Source of the DNA: Desulfovibrio sp. JY
GTDB lineage: Bacteria; Desulfobacterota; Desulfovibrionia; Desulfovibrionales; Desulfovibrionaceae
Assembly: GCA_021730285.1 (NCBI GenBank)
Contig: CP082962.1
Span: 2,232,001-2,296,000, forward strand
DNA length: 64,000 nt
Reading direction: 5' to 3'
The position numbers and the translations under genes are program-made. Under the pieces are notes generated by a model. It was not told the DNA's origin and ran no database searches. It saw only the letters and a program-made list of their open reading frames with translations. Below are positions 8,494 through 16,360 of this stretch, in pieces (the first letter of the stretch is position 1; each line of letters opens with the position of its first letter).

Positions 8494-9432
8494 TTAGACC
8501 TTGCCGGTCAGGTCGACGGCCGTGCCGCCCTTGTCCGCGCCGCTTGCGCCGGCGGGAGCGGCGAACGCATGGGTCAGGGTGTTTTCGGGACGGGTTTCGA
8601 GGTCGCGCCAGTAGGCTTCCTCTTGGCCGAGCTTCTCGGTCTTGCCGTCGCCGGCGGCCATCTCGATTTCGCCCCCGGCGCTGCCCAAGGCGGCGGCGAA
8701 CGACAACACCTTGGCCTTCTCCCCGGGCAGGGCCTTGCCGGCGGCCACCAGGGCTTCGAAGCGGTTTTCCCGGCCCTTGGCCGTCTGTTCGTCCTTGTAG
8801 GCGGCGAATTCCTTGGTCGTTTTGTCCCTGGCCGTCTCGGCCGCCTGGAGTTTCTGGGTCAGTTCGTCGATCCGGGTCGCCAGCTCCTTGGCCTTGCCTT
8901 CGCCGGCCTTCTCGGCCTTAAGCCTGGCGATTTCGTCCAAGGCTTCCTTCAGGGCCGCCTTGGCGTCGGCCGCCTCCTGCCGCAGCCGCGTCAGTTCATC
9001 CATGTCCGCCTCCTTGGCGAATTCGAAGGTGATTCCATCCTCGGCCCCGGCCAGCTGGACCTCCCTGAGGCCCGGTATGGCCGGCTGGGCCGCCCCCAAC
9101 AGGCCCACATGCCAAAGCCGCCATCCTCGGGCGAACTTGGCCGAAACATTGCGGTAGCGCCCCTGGTCCACGGCCTCGCGCACCGGGTCCGGAACGTCGC
9201 CGAAGCGGGCCAGCAGCACGTCGCCGTCGCGTTTGACGGCGGCCAGCCAGCCGTAGGCCGGGTCGTCGAGCCGGGGATGCCCCAGCACCAGCGGTACACG
9301 GCGGTCGGCCGGGTCGAAGCTGGTCACGGCCGCATCCAGGTCGTCGCGGGTGATGTCGACCTTCTCGCCGGACAGCGCCGTGTAGGGGCCGCCGGCGCGG
9401 GCGATCTCGATCCATTTGGTGAGTGCTGCCAT
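8494..9432 (-). CDS. Mu-like protease/scaffold protein (gpI-like)
   Basis: 312 residues from MAALTKWIEIARAG; the frame is open to 9492 but the ATG at 9432 fits the family start. The N-terminal 140 residues (EKVDITRDDLDAAVTSFD, RVPLVLGHPRLDDPAYGWL, RYRNVSAKFA) match Mu prophage I proteins, the head maturation protease. Residues about 150-230 form a coiled coil rich in Ala, Glu and Lys, as expected for the scaffold part. In Mu the same gene makes both the full protease-scaffold and a shorter scaffold from an internal start; an internal ATG (MDELTRLRQEAAD, near 9001) could serve this here. Confidence 0.85.
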   Translation of the reverse strand: MAALTKWIEIARAGGPYTALSGEKVDITRDDLDAAVTSFDPADRRVPLVLGHPRLDDPAYGWLAAVKRDGDVLLARFGDVPDPVREAVDQGRYRNVSAKFARGWRLWHVGLLGAAQPAIPGLREVQLAGAEDGITFEFAKEADMDELTRLRQEAADAKAALKEALDEIARLKAEKAGEGKAKELATRIDELTQKLQAAETARDKTTKEFAAYKDEQTAKGRENRFEALVAAGKALPGEKAKVLSFAAALGSAGGEIEMAAGDGKTEKLGQEEAYWRDLETRPENTLTHAFAAPAGASGADKGGTAVDLTGKV

Positions 9433-9776
9433 GCCCCTGGTATGCCCGAAGGGCCGGAAGCCGAGGAGCGCGCTACGGACGCGCACGGACACGAATGCGG
9501 CAATCCCCCGCGCTTCGGGGGGGAGGTGGGATAATCCCGGAATAATCCTAGGTCTAAAATGGGTCTAAGAATCCGGGAGGCGGTTGGCGAAGTCGGCAGG
9601 GACTCAGAATGGGCAGGGAAGTATCCCGAGAACCAGGATGGGATCAGACGGTTAAAAGAGGTCTAAGACATCCGGCAACCGCTTGACCGGGCTTACGCGC
9701 ATGACTAGACAGAAGATGTGAGGACCAAACGGCGCGTCCGAGTCCCGGCTGGGGGATCGGTAGGCACGCCGGCCGC
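9433..9776. promoter_or_regulatory. Gene-free gap before the protease/scaffold gene; candidate late promoter region
   Basis: About 340 bp without a credible gene, unusual in an otherwise packed structural operon. It holds a G+C stem-loop (cccccgcgcttcggggg, about 9506-9522) and, on the minus strand, repeated TAGACC words (for example around 9555, 9566 and 9660). In Mu the late promoter PI lies just upstream of gene I, and this gap is in exactly that place, so a phage late promoter with activator sites is the most likely content. No clear -35/-10 pair was recognised. Confidence 0.4.
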
Positions 9777-11096
9777 TCAAGGAGCCTCGCCCTCCTTGAG
9801 TTCCTCGCGGTACGCCAACACCCCCACCCGTTGCGCTTCCAAGTATTCGAGCATCCGCGCTTCGGATGCGGCGTTTACCTTGGGCGTAAAGGCCGTCGCG
9901 GCCTGCCACTGCCTCCCCCGCACGAGATTAAAGACCGAGAAACCGCCGATACGCTTGCCGTCCAGGCTGAACAGCCGTAGCAGGCGCAACGTGTCCACGG
10001 GCTTGCCGGATACTTCGGCGGGCACTTGCCAGACTTCGTAGGGATCGCGGATGGTTCGGGCCAGAAGCCGGACATACGGGGCGCGGCCGGATTTATTCAC
10101 CTTCCACTCTCCGGACCTCTTGTCGATAAAAAAGCCCTTGCCGACCACCATGGGAAGCTCGACGCCGGGCAAGGTGACGACATTGGCTCCTTCCATGTCG
10201 GTTATCCCGAATTCGGACAAGAACGCCTGGACGTAGCGCTCTGGAGCCAACCCCGCCGGCAGGATGTCTTCATCCTCCACTGTCAGGATATACCCGGGAT
10301 CGAGCCCGGCCAGCGGCGGCCGGCAAGGATCGTCGGCAAAGGCCAGGCCGCCCCGGCAGATGGCCCGCTCAACCAGCGGCCTGATTTCGTCGGCCAGGGG
10401 GCCAGGCGTCAGCGACCCCAGCCAATCTTCTCCCACATTGGTTGCAAAACCCTGGTCGGGCGTGATGCGCACCGGGCCGGACGCCGTGTCGATCTCCTCC
10501 GGGATCTCGCTCTCGACGGTCAGGCCCCGGTCTTCGACCTGGCGGCGGGTGAGCGCTTTGACCGAGCAGCGGCAATTGTAGCCGTTGGGCGGATACCACG
10601 TCTTCCAAAAGGGATGCTCGGCCGGGTAGATGCGGCCGGAGAGCGCCCGGTGGGCCGGCCGGGTGCGGCCGTCGTTGACGGCCGAGTATTGCCAGTAGGG
10701 GAACGTGTCGGCCATGGACAGCATTTCGGCGTACCGGCCGGCCATGTAGGCGGACTGGACGTTGGTGCGAAAGATCGTCTCCAGGCGAAGCGGCCGCTCG
10801 CCGGTGAACCCCGCCGCGTCCAGGGCCTGGCTGACGGTGGCTTTCCACTCCTTGAGGGGAGTGCCATTCTCCATGGCTTCGAGCATGGAACGACGCACGG
10901 TCTCGACCATGTCCGCCCTGGCCAGCCCGGAGACGACAAAGGCCCGGGCCTTGGCCGCGTCGGAAAGCCGGTCGAACTGCGCGCGGGTGACGGAGACCTT
11001 GTCTTGCAGGAATTGGATGGCCTGGGCCGGCCGCACCGGCGTGAAGGCGATGGGCGACGGACTATCCGGCACGGCCGGTCTCCAGGCGCACGGCAT
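9777..11096 (-). CDS. Mu F-like head morphogenesis protein with C-terminal nuclease-like (PBECR-type) domain
   Basis: 439 residues. Residues about 60-190 match the Mu F / SPP1 gp7 family: FRTNVQSAYMAGRYAEM, YSAVNDGRTRPAHRALSGR, and the conserved WYPPNGYNCRCSVKALT with the NCRC metal-binding motif. The last 130 residues form an extra domain: LPMVVGKGFFIDKRSGEW, LARTIRDPYEVWQVP, then FNLVRGRQWQAATAF and PKVN, which fits the phage barnase/EndoU/colicin-like nuclease domains often found fused to F proteins. It overlaps the portal gene by 35 bp. F proteins are minor head proteins; a nuclease tail could be injected with the DNA. Nuclease activity is inferred from domain resemblance. Confidence 0.8.
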   Translation of the reverse strand: MPCAWRPAVPDSPSPIAFTPVRPAQAIQFLQDKVSVTRAQFDRLSDAAKARAFVVSGLARADMVETVRRSMLEAMENGTPLKEWKATVSQALDAAGFTGERPLRLETIFRTNVQSAYMAGRYAEMLSMADTFPYWQYSAVNDGRTRPAHRALSGRIYPAEHPFWKTWYPPNGYNCRCSVKALTRRQVEDRGLTVESEIPEEIDTASGPVRITPDQGFATNVGEDWLGSLTPGPLADEIRPLVERAICRGGLAFADDPCRPPLAGLDPGYILTVEDEDILPAGLAPERYVQAFLSEFGITDMEGANVVTLPGVELPMVVGKGFFIDKRSGEWKVNKSGRAPYVRLLARTIRDPYEVWQVPAEVSGKPVDTLRLLRLFSLDGKRIGGFSVFNLVRGRQWQAATAFTPKVNAASEARMLEYLEAQRVGVLAYREELKEGEAP

Positions 11097-12579
11097 AGCG
11101 GCCGAGCAGATCGGCGGCGACTTGCGCCGCTTCCACGGCCTTCTGGAAATCCCCGTCGTCCAGGTCCGGAAAGGCTTCGAGCAGCAGGAGCTCGGCGTCC
11201 TCCCAGGAGTCGGCCCGCTCCATGAGGTCCACGATGCGACCGGCCTGGTCGCGCACGGCCTTGCCGCCGTCCTTGAGGGCTTGCGTCACCAGCCGTTCCA
11301 CGGCCTGCTGGTCCGGGGTAAGAGCCTCCTCCCCGGCCGCGAAGGCGGCGACCTCGCCGGCGTCGGAGGCCGGCGCTACGCTGGCCACGCTGAACTCCTC
11401 GGGCGTCAGGCCGAAGCTCTCGAAGTAGGCGGTTTTGAAGCGTGCGCCGAGGGCGTAGAGCGACCTTCCGAGCTTGGCCTTTTGCTCCAGGTCCTCGGGC
11501 TCCACGTAGGAAAATACAGGCGTCAGCGCCTCCGGGGCGTTCACCTGCCCGTAAATCCAGGCCAGATCGTTCATGGCCGTGACCACCAGCGTCTGGTCGG
11601 CCTCGGCGTAGTCCGTCAGCACCGCATAATGCGTGTTGGCGGCGGCATAACTGCCTTTGGAGCCTATTTCCTGGGTAAGGGTCTGGCCCTGGATGACCTG
11701 CGCGATGGCCGCGTCCATGTAGTTGACGATGGACAGGTGGATGCCGCCCGTGGCCTTGCCCTCCACGGACTCGATCTGCACCTCGGCCCCGCCCGAGACC
11801 ACGGCCACGGCGTCGCGGATCATGGCTGCAAGGCTCGCTGCCATGTCGCGGCGTTCTTCCGGCGTCGCCCCGGGCCGGGCCTTGCCCACCACCCAGGGCA
11901 TCCCGAACTTTTCGGCGAAGCGCATCAAGAATTCGAGGCCGCCTTTCTTGAAGGCCACCAGGAACAGACAACGGGAGAGCAGTCGCAGGCCGTAAGGATT
12001 CTTGTAGGTCGGGAAGTGCCTGGAGAGCACCGTCTTGAACGGATGAACCTTGTCGCCGACAACGGCTTCCTCGCCCCGGAAACAGAGCGCACCGTCGCCG
12101 TCGAAGACGAACCACTCCCGAGGTTTGGGAACCAGGTCGCGCACGCGCATTCGGCCGCCCTCAAGCCTCCACATGATTTCCGTGGGCGTGTAGCCATAAT
12201 ACGGCGTATCGAGCACCTGGGAAAAGAGGTTATAGAGGTCCACCCGCTCCAGATCGCGGGTCAGGTCGTCGCACAGGCGCTTGGCCTCGGGCGTGGGTTC
12301 CTGGCCCTCCAGTTTGCCGGGCGCGAACTTGTAATCACGCTTGTTGAGCGTCTTGATCTTGCGCCCCTGGATCGAGGAACACACTTTGCCGTCGGCGGTC
12401 AGGTCCTCGAGCACCCTGACATCGTCGCCCCGTTCCCGAAGGACCGGGTCGGGATCGGGCAGCAAGCCGAGAAAACCCCAAGAGGCCGGCGGCACGGCCA
12501 CCTCGCCGAGCAGCTCGGCCAGGGGCTGGGCTCCGAACTCCATAAACTCCCGCTCGTTGAGCCACAGACCGTCGTGCAT
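11062..12579 (-). CDS. Portal protein (Mu gp29-like, DUF935)
   Basis: 505 residues, ATG at 12579. Family hallmarks are DDVRVLEDLTADGKVCSS near the N-terminus, the SIQGRKIKTLNKRDYKF stretch, DTPYYGYTPTEIMW, and FAEKFGMPWVVGKA in the middle, followed by the helical stem and a C-terminal acidic section (SWEDAELLLLEAFPDLDDG). DUF935 proteins form the dodecameric portal through which DNA enters and leaves the head. It begins at the last base of the terminase gene (1-bp overlap) and ends inside the F-like gene, so all three are probably translated in a coupled way. Confidence 0.93.
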   Translation of the reverse strand: MHDGLWLNEREFMEFGAQPLAELLGEVAVPPASWGFLGLLPDPDPVLRERGDDVRVLEDLTADGKVCSSIQGRKIKTLNKRDYKFAPGKLEGQEPTPEAKRLCDDLTRDLERVDLYNLFSQVLDTPYYGYTPTEIMWRLEGGRMRVRDLVPKPREWFVFDGDGALCFRGEEAVVGDKVHPFKTVLSRHFPTYKNPYGLRLLSRCLFLVAFKKGGLEFLMRFAEKFGMPWVVGKARPGATPEERRDMAASLAAMIRDAVAVVSGGAEVQIESVEGKATGGIHLSIVNYMDAAIAQVIQGQTLTQEIGSKGSYAAANTHYAVLTDYAEADQTLVVTAMNDLAWIYGQVNAPEALTPVFSYVEPEDLEQKAKLGRSLYALGARFKTAYFESFGLTPEEFSVASVAPASDAGEVAAFAAGEEALTPDQQAVERLVTQALKDGGKAVRDQAGRIVDLMERADSWEDAELLLLEAFPDLDDGDFQKAVEAAQVAADLLGRYAVRLETGRAG

Positions 12580-14045
12580 CAGTACCCCCGGAACAGGTTG
12601 CCGGCCGTGTAGGGCATGGCCGTTTCCACCGCAAAAGGCTCGGCTTCGATCGTTTTGGCCGCGAACACGGCCAGGGCGGTGGCCACGCCGGCGTCGCCGT
12701 GGCGCTTCTCGCCCTTGGCTCCGGTGCGCGTCTCCGGGAGCTTGGCCACGCCCTTGACCACCTTGAAAGCGCGGAGGTCATCCAAAATGAGCGAGTCGCG
12801 CGGCAAAAGGATCGTCTTGTCCTCAAAGCTCGCCTTGAGCTTGGGCATGTGCTCCCGGTACCAGCTCTCGGAAAGCATGACCTCCTGGATCAACTCCGGG
12901 CCGTATTCCTGCCGGGCCACCTCGGCCAGGTATTGGCCGTTGCCCCGGGCATCGAGCGCCGCCCCGCAGAAACGCGGCAACCGGTCGCAGATGAAGAAAA
13001 GCGCCTGCTCCTGCTGCTGAAACGGGCAATCGCGCAACTCCAGCATGAAGGGCGCGGCCAGGGTCAGGTCGGGATGTTCGACCAGCGGCACGTCCACGGA
13101 CAGGTCGGCCGTGCGGCCGAAGTCCTCGCCGACAAAGGAAGCCAGCCCCCGAGGGAGCCGTTCCAGAAGCGGCGACACCCCGGCCGTGAGCCAGTCGCGC
13201 ATTTCCCGGAAGCGCCGGTCCTTGGGCCAGTCCACGAAATTCGGTTTCGGCGGCGACCAGCGCAGCACCGGGATATCCGGCGACATGCAGGATTCGACGA
13301 GCTGGCGGGTCAGGAAGGTTCCCGAGCCCTGGGCGGGGATGCAGAAAAGCTCTTCATCCGCGCCGTCGCCGTAGAATTCGATCAGGCTGGCCCGCCAGGT
13401 GGCTTCTTCCTCGGGCGACCAGGCCAGGCCCCGGACCTTGCAGATGCGCCGGTAAAGCCCTTCGGACAGGGCGTCGTCCAGGGTGACGCGGTGCAGGCTG
13501 TACGGCAGCTTCCCGCCCCGGATATCCAGGATGTAGTTGTTGAAGGGATTGGTCTCGCCGTTGTGCGTGGAAATCACTTCCACCATGCCGCCCCACATGG
13601 TCAGGGCGATGGCGGCCTTGAGGAGTTCTTCCAGATCGTCGCAGAAGGCGGCTTCGTCGATGACGATGCGACCTTGCTTGGAACGCAGATTCTTGGGCTT
13701 GCCCGAAAGCGCGATAACGGCATGGCCCGAGGCGAAGCGCACGCGGTAGGCCAGCACGTCCTTGTCCTCATCCTCCAGGACCACCTCTTCGAACTCCGAG
13801 GCCGCCAGATTAAGGCGCTCGGCCCAATTGGCCACGTCCTTGATGTAGGTCTCGGTCATCTCCTTGTTGTAGGAGATATAGAAGGTGTTCATGCCGCCTT
13901 CGCTCTTTTTGAGGCCGGCCAGCGTCGCGGACTCGGCCGCATCGCCGTAGGAAAGGCCGATACGACGTGACTTCTCGCAGAACTTGACCGGATTGTGGTC
14001 CCGGTTCCAGCGGTCCTGATAGGGCAGAAGCGGCGCGTCGCTCAT
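12579..14045 (-). CDS. Terminase large subunit (Mu gp28-like)
   Basis: 488 residues, ATG at 14045. The ATPase half shows the adenine-binding start (LLPYQDRWNRDHNPVKFCEK), a degenerate P-loop region RRIGLSYGDAAES, and a Walker B-type GRIVIDEAAF followed by the coupling motif VISTHNG. The nuclease half carries GEDFGRTADLSVDVPLVE and ALDARGNGQYLAEV, with acidic residues typical of the RNase H-like terminase nuclease, and ends with GDAGVATALAVFAA. It packages DNA into the head, in Mu-like phages by headful cutting of integrated copies. Overlaps small terminase and portal genes by a few bases. Confidence 0.93.
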   Translation of the reverse strand: MSDAPLLPYQDRWNRDHNPVKFCEKSRRIGLSYGDAAESATLAGLKKSEGGMNTFYISYNKEMTETYIKDVANWAERLNLAASEFEEVVLEDEDKDVLAYRVRFASGHAVIALSGKPKNLRSKQGRIVIDEAAFCDDLEELLKAAIALTMWGGMVEVISTHNGETNPFNNYILDIRGGKLPYSLHRVTLDDALSEGLYRRICKVRGLAWSPEEEATWRASLIEFYGDGADEELFCIPAQGSGTFLTRQLVESCMSPDIPVLRWSPPKPNFVDWPKDRRFREMRDWLTAGVSPLLERLPRGLASFVGEDFGRTADLSVDVPLVEHPDLTLAAPFMLELRDCPFQQQEQALFFICDRLPRFCGAALDARGNGQYLAEVARQEYGPELIQEVMLSESWYREHMPKLKASFEDKTILLPRDSLILDDLRAFKVVKGVAKLPETRTGAKGEKRHGDAGVATALAVFAAKTIEAEPFAVETAMPYTAGNLFRGY

Positions 14046-14662
14046 GAGGCTTCACCCCCAAGCAAGGCGCGGATGCGATCGGCCGTGTCGGCGCTCAAGC
14101 CACGTTCCCGGGTCGGTGTTCCGTCCTTGGCGGCCGCGCCGGCGGCGGCCCGCATGTCCTTGAGTAGATCGAGCACTTGTTTAACCTCCCGAAGCGCCGT
14201 CAGCGTCACCTTGTCCGGGCTGGCCAGCATGGCGTTAAGCCGCATCCCCACCGCCTCTTCCAGGGCGGCCACGGCATCGGCCTCGGTGGCGATCTCGCGC
14301 ATGGCCGCGACCGTCGGCGGTGCGGCCTCGGCCCGCTTGTCCGCCAGTTCGGCCGCCTTGATGGCCACCTCTTCCATTTTCGCCACGGCAAAGGCGTCCA
14401 TGGCCTGCATGGAGCCCAGGCAGTTTTCGATGAGTTTGGCGCGCAGCTTGATCGTGTCCACGCGGATTGAGGCCAGCGCCTGGCGTATCTCCTCGCGCTT
14501 GGCCTGCCAGCCGTACTTCTCGGCCCACCGCTTGAGGGTCGAGGTCGCCACGCCGACCCGCGAGCCCACGTCCGCCAAGGTCAGGCCGTCCACGCACCAC
14601 AGCTCTTCGGCGCGCTCCACGGTCTCCATGGGATGTTCACGGCGTCCGGCCACGGCGGGCAT
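14042..14662 (-). CDS. Terminase small subunit-like protein (Mu gp27-like, DUF1804)
   Basis: 206 residues; the start at 14662 is used, with a second possible ATG at 14629 (METVERAEELW). The N-terminal 60 residues are a helix-turn-helix of the small terminase type (LTLADVGSRVGVATSTLKRWAEKYGW), followed by a long helical region (KLRAKLIENCLGSMQAM) and an Ala/Glu-rich tail. It lies directly before the large subunit with a 4-bp overlap. Small terminases bind phage DNA ends or pac sites; in Mu-like phages gp27 fills this place. Confidence 0.8.
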   Translation of the reverse strand: MPAVAGRREHPMETVERAEELWCVDGLTLADVGSRVGVATSTLKRWAEKYGWQAKREEIRQALASIRVDTIKLRAKLIENCLGSMQAMDAFAVAKMEEVAIKAAELADKRAEAAPPTVAAMREIATEADAVAALEEAVGMRLNAMLASPDKVTLTALREVKQVLDLLKDMRAAAGAAAKDGTPTRERGLSADTADRIRALLGGEAS

Positions 14663-14665
14663 GGA

Positions 14666-14911
14666 TCAAGCCCCCAGATGCTTGTTGATGACCGCGATCT
14701 CGGCCCGCACAGCCCGCAGGGCGATCAATGCCTGGGCCAAATCCATGGCCTGGCCGGCGATCCGTTCGTCTTCCAGCGCTTCCACCGGCGTTGTGGGCAG
14801 CAGGAGCAGGCGCAACGAGTCCCGCAGGCCGCTGGCCCGGATGACCAAGCCTTTGGCGGTGAGCTCCTTTTCGGTCTTCTGGCCGACCATGGCCGCGCGT
14901 TCGAGGTTCAT
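14666..14911 (-). CDS. Mu gp26-like small phage protein
   Basis: 81 residues from MNLERAAMVGQKTEKELT; this ATG overlaps the stop of the preceding gene as ATGA, which decides the start against the longer frame to 14965. It is all-helical, with two helices containing LRDSLRLLLLPTTPVEALEDE and ALIALRAVRAEIAVINKHLG (the first listed in part). Its size and position directly before the small terminase match Mu gp26, whose role is not known. Confidence 0.6.
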   Translation of the reverse strand: MNLERAAMVGQKTEKELTAKGLVIRASGLRDSLRLLLLPTTPVEALEDERIAGQAMDLAQALIALRAVRAEIAVINKHLGA

Positions 14912-15321
14912 CACAAGCCGCTCCTCATGGGGCTTTCCCCTTTGGCAATGCGCCCATACGGGCAATATTGATTGGTGCAGATGGCATCCACCATGCGCTG
15001 CATGACTTGCGTGTTGAGCACCACCTGGTCATGCAGGCTGGTCGCCAGGGACTGGTAGTCTTTCACAAGCTGTACGTTGTCCTTGTAATAGCCGGTCACC
15101 CCGCGCATATCGTCGCCGTAGGCCTTGAGAATCCGGTCCATATCCTTTTGGTACCGCGTCAGATCGGCGCGCCGGCGGCGATCCTCAATGAGCCAAAAGA
15201 CCACGATGAGCGACACCAGTCCCATGGGCGTGAGCGTCACCAGGGCCACCAGATAGGCAAGTGAGGTCGCATCCATGGCCGAAAGGATTTTGAGAAGCGT
15301 CGCCGCCAGCGGTTGATCCAT
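14911..15321 (-). CDS. Small membrane-anchored coiled-coil protein (lysis region)
   Basis: 136 residues, ATG at 15321. One strong membrane segment at about residues 20-44 (LAYLVALVTLTPMGLVSL) is followed by a basic stop-transfer (EDRRRR) and a long helical, probably coiled-coil domain with many charged residues and NVQLVKDYQSLATSLHDQ. It lies in the lysis region between the holin-like gene and terminase. The single anchor with a long helical domain resembles inner-membrane spanin subunits, but no partner lipoprotein is seen inside the gene, so a spanin role is only a possibility. Confidence 0.55.
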   Translation of the reverse strand: MDQPLAATLLKILSAMDATSLAYLVALVTLTPMGLVSLIVVFWLIEDRRRRADLTRYQKDMDRILKAYGDDMRGVTGYYKDNVQLVKDYQSLATSLHDQVVLNTQVMQRMVDAICTNQYCPYGRIAKGESPMRSGL

Positions 15322-15322
15322 G

Positions 15323-15751
15323 TCAGGCTCCCTTGCTCGGCCCGTGCAGGATCAAGAAGACGCCCGCCAACGCGGTGATGCACACCTGGGTGATGGGAGC
15401 CAGGTGCAATCCCAGCGGGTCCTGGGCCATCAGGGCGGCCGCTGTTCCCAGCATGGTCCACAAGGGGCTGGACTTGAGCACCGACCTGCCCTTGGACGAG
15501 AGCAGTAATGTGCCGGCCATTGCTTCGAGTTCGCCAGGGATCACCTGACCGGGAGATGGCAACGCGGCCGCCGCCGGCGGCGCGGCGGGTTCCTGCGGAT
15601 CAGGCGTCGTCGGGGAAGCCGGGAGGACAAACTTCTTGGCGGCTTCCCCCAGTACGGCCAGGGCCGAAGCCACGGCGTCCGGGGTGAGGGGCGACCCGGC
15701 GGCGGCCGGCGCGGCGACCTGGGCCGATTGTGATTGCTTTTGCGCTTCCAT
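15323..15751 (-). CDS. Holin-like small membrane protein
   Basis: 142 residues, ATG at 15751 with a GGAGG ribosome site. The first 70 residues are Ala/Pro/Gln-rich and probably disordered (AAPAAAGSPLTPDAVASAL). The C-terminal half has two hydrophobic stretches, around WTMLGTAAALMA and ITQVCITALAGVFLILHG. It sits directly after the lytic transglycosylase gene, the usual holin place, with a short charged tail as in many holins. The holin call is from topology and position only. Confidence 0.5.
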   Translation of the reverse strand: MEAQKQSQSAQVAAPAAAGSPLTPDAVASALAVLGEAAKKFVLPASPTTPDPQEPAAPPAAAALPSPGQVIPGELEAMAGTLLLSSKGRSVLKSSPLWTMLGTAAALMAQDPLGLHLAPITQVCITALAGVFLILHGPSKGA

Positions 15752-15760
15752 GATGCCTCC

Positions 15761-16252
15761 TTATTGCGGCCAGACGCCGCCCGGCAGGTGCGCCAGCACC
15801 TTGGCCGGATACGTGTTCGCGGGATTGTGGGCATTGCCGGGACCGCCGTTATAGGCACGACAAACGACCTCCCAGCCGCCGGACTCGAAGAACCGATCCC
15901 GCAGCCGGGCCAGATACTTGCAGCCCCATTCTAGGCCGATTTCCGGGGTGAGCAGCTCCCCGAACCAGCCCCGAAAGCCGATAGAACGGGCCGTTTCGCC
16001 CATGATCTGGAGCAGCCCCCAGGAGGTGGCGCGGCCGATCGCCTCGGTGTCTTTGGAACAGCCGGGGGGGACGAAGGATAAAGCCTTGCCTTTGAGGTAA
16101 CGGTCGTAGAATATTGGCTCGTATCGTATGGCAGAGCAATTCCAGCTAGATTCAGTCGAGATTAAGGCCTCAATTAACTCGACAGGAAGATGGTGTTGAA
16201 ACGTGGGGTCTTTAATTATCCCTGAAATAGAAAAGTTGTGAATATTTTTCAT
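15761..16252 (-). CDS. Phage endolysin, lytic transglycosylase (SLT family)
   Basis: 163 residues. The open frame extends upstream to 16408 but crosses into the divergent cargo gene; the ATG at 16252 (MKNIHNFSISGI) is chosen. SLT family features are all present: the catalytic Glu in ALISTESSWNCSAI, then ATSWGLLQIMGETARSIGF, and the C-terminal VCRAYNGGPGN. There is no signal peptide, so release through a holin is expected. The first 40 codons are AT-rich like the adjacent cargo gene, so the junction of the inserted DNA seems to reach into this gene's start. Confidence 0.88.
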   Translation of the reverse strand: MKNIHNFSISGIIKDPTFQHHLPVELIEALISTESSWNCSAIRYEPIFYDRYLKGKALSFVPPGCSKDTEAIGRATSWGLLQIMGETARSIGFRGWFGELLTPEIGLEWGCKYLARLRDRFFESGGWEVVCRAYNGGPGNAHNPANTYPAKVLAHLPGGVWPQ

Positions 16253-16360
16253 TGTGCGCCTCACAATAAGATAATGTTTTTTAAGGTGCGTTGTCTTTTG
16301 AGTAGAGAGTCGAATGGACTGGTGTGGACGGTCATTTGTTAAGAGCAAAGAGGATTTTTT
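16253..16360. promoter_or_regulatory. Divergent promoter region between endolysin and cargo gene
   Basis: 108 bp of AT-rich DNA between the leftward endolysin and the rightward 1297-residue gene. It should hold a phage late (lysis) promoter on the minus strand and the separate promoter of the cargo gene on the plus strand. AGAGGA 6 bp before the plus-strand ATG is a good ribosome site. No strong -35/-10 pair could be named. Confidence 0.4.

Noticed and set aside
10762-12612. Plus-strand 616-residue open frame opposite the portal gene
   Set aside because: Antisense shadow of the DUF935 portal and F-like genes, which are clearly recognised on the other strand.
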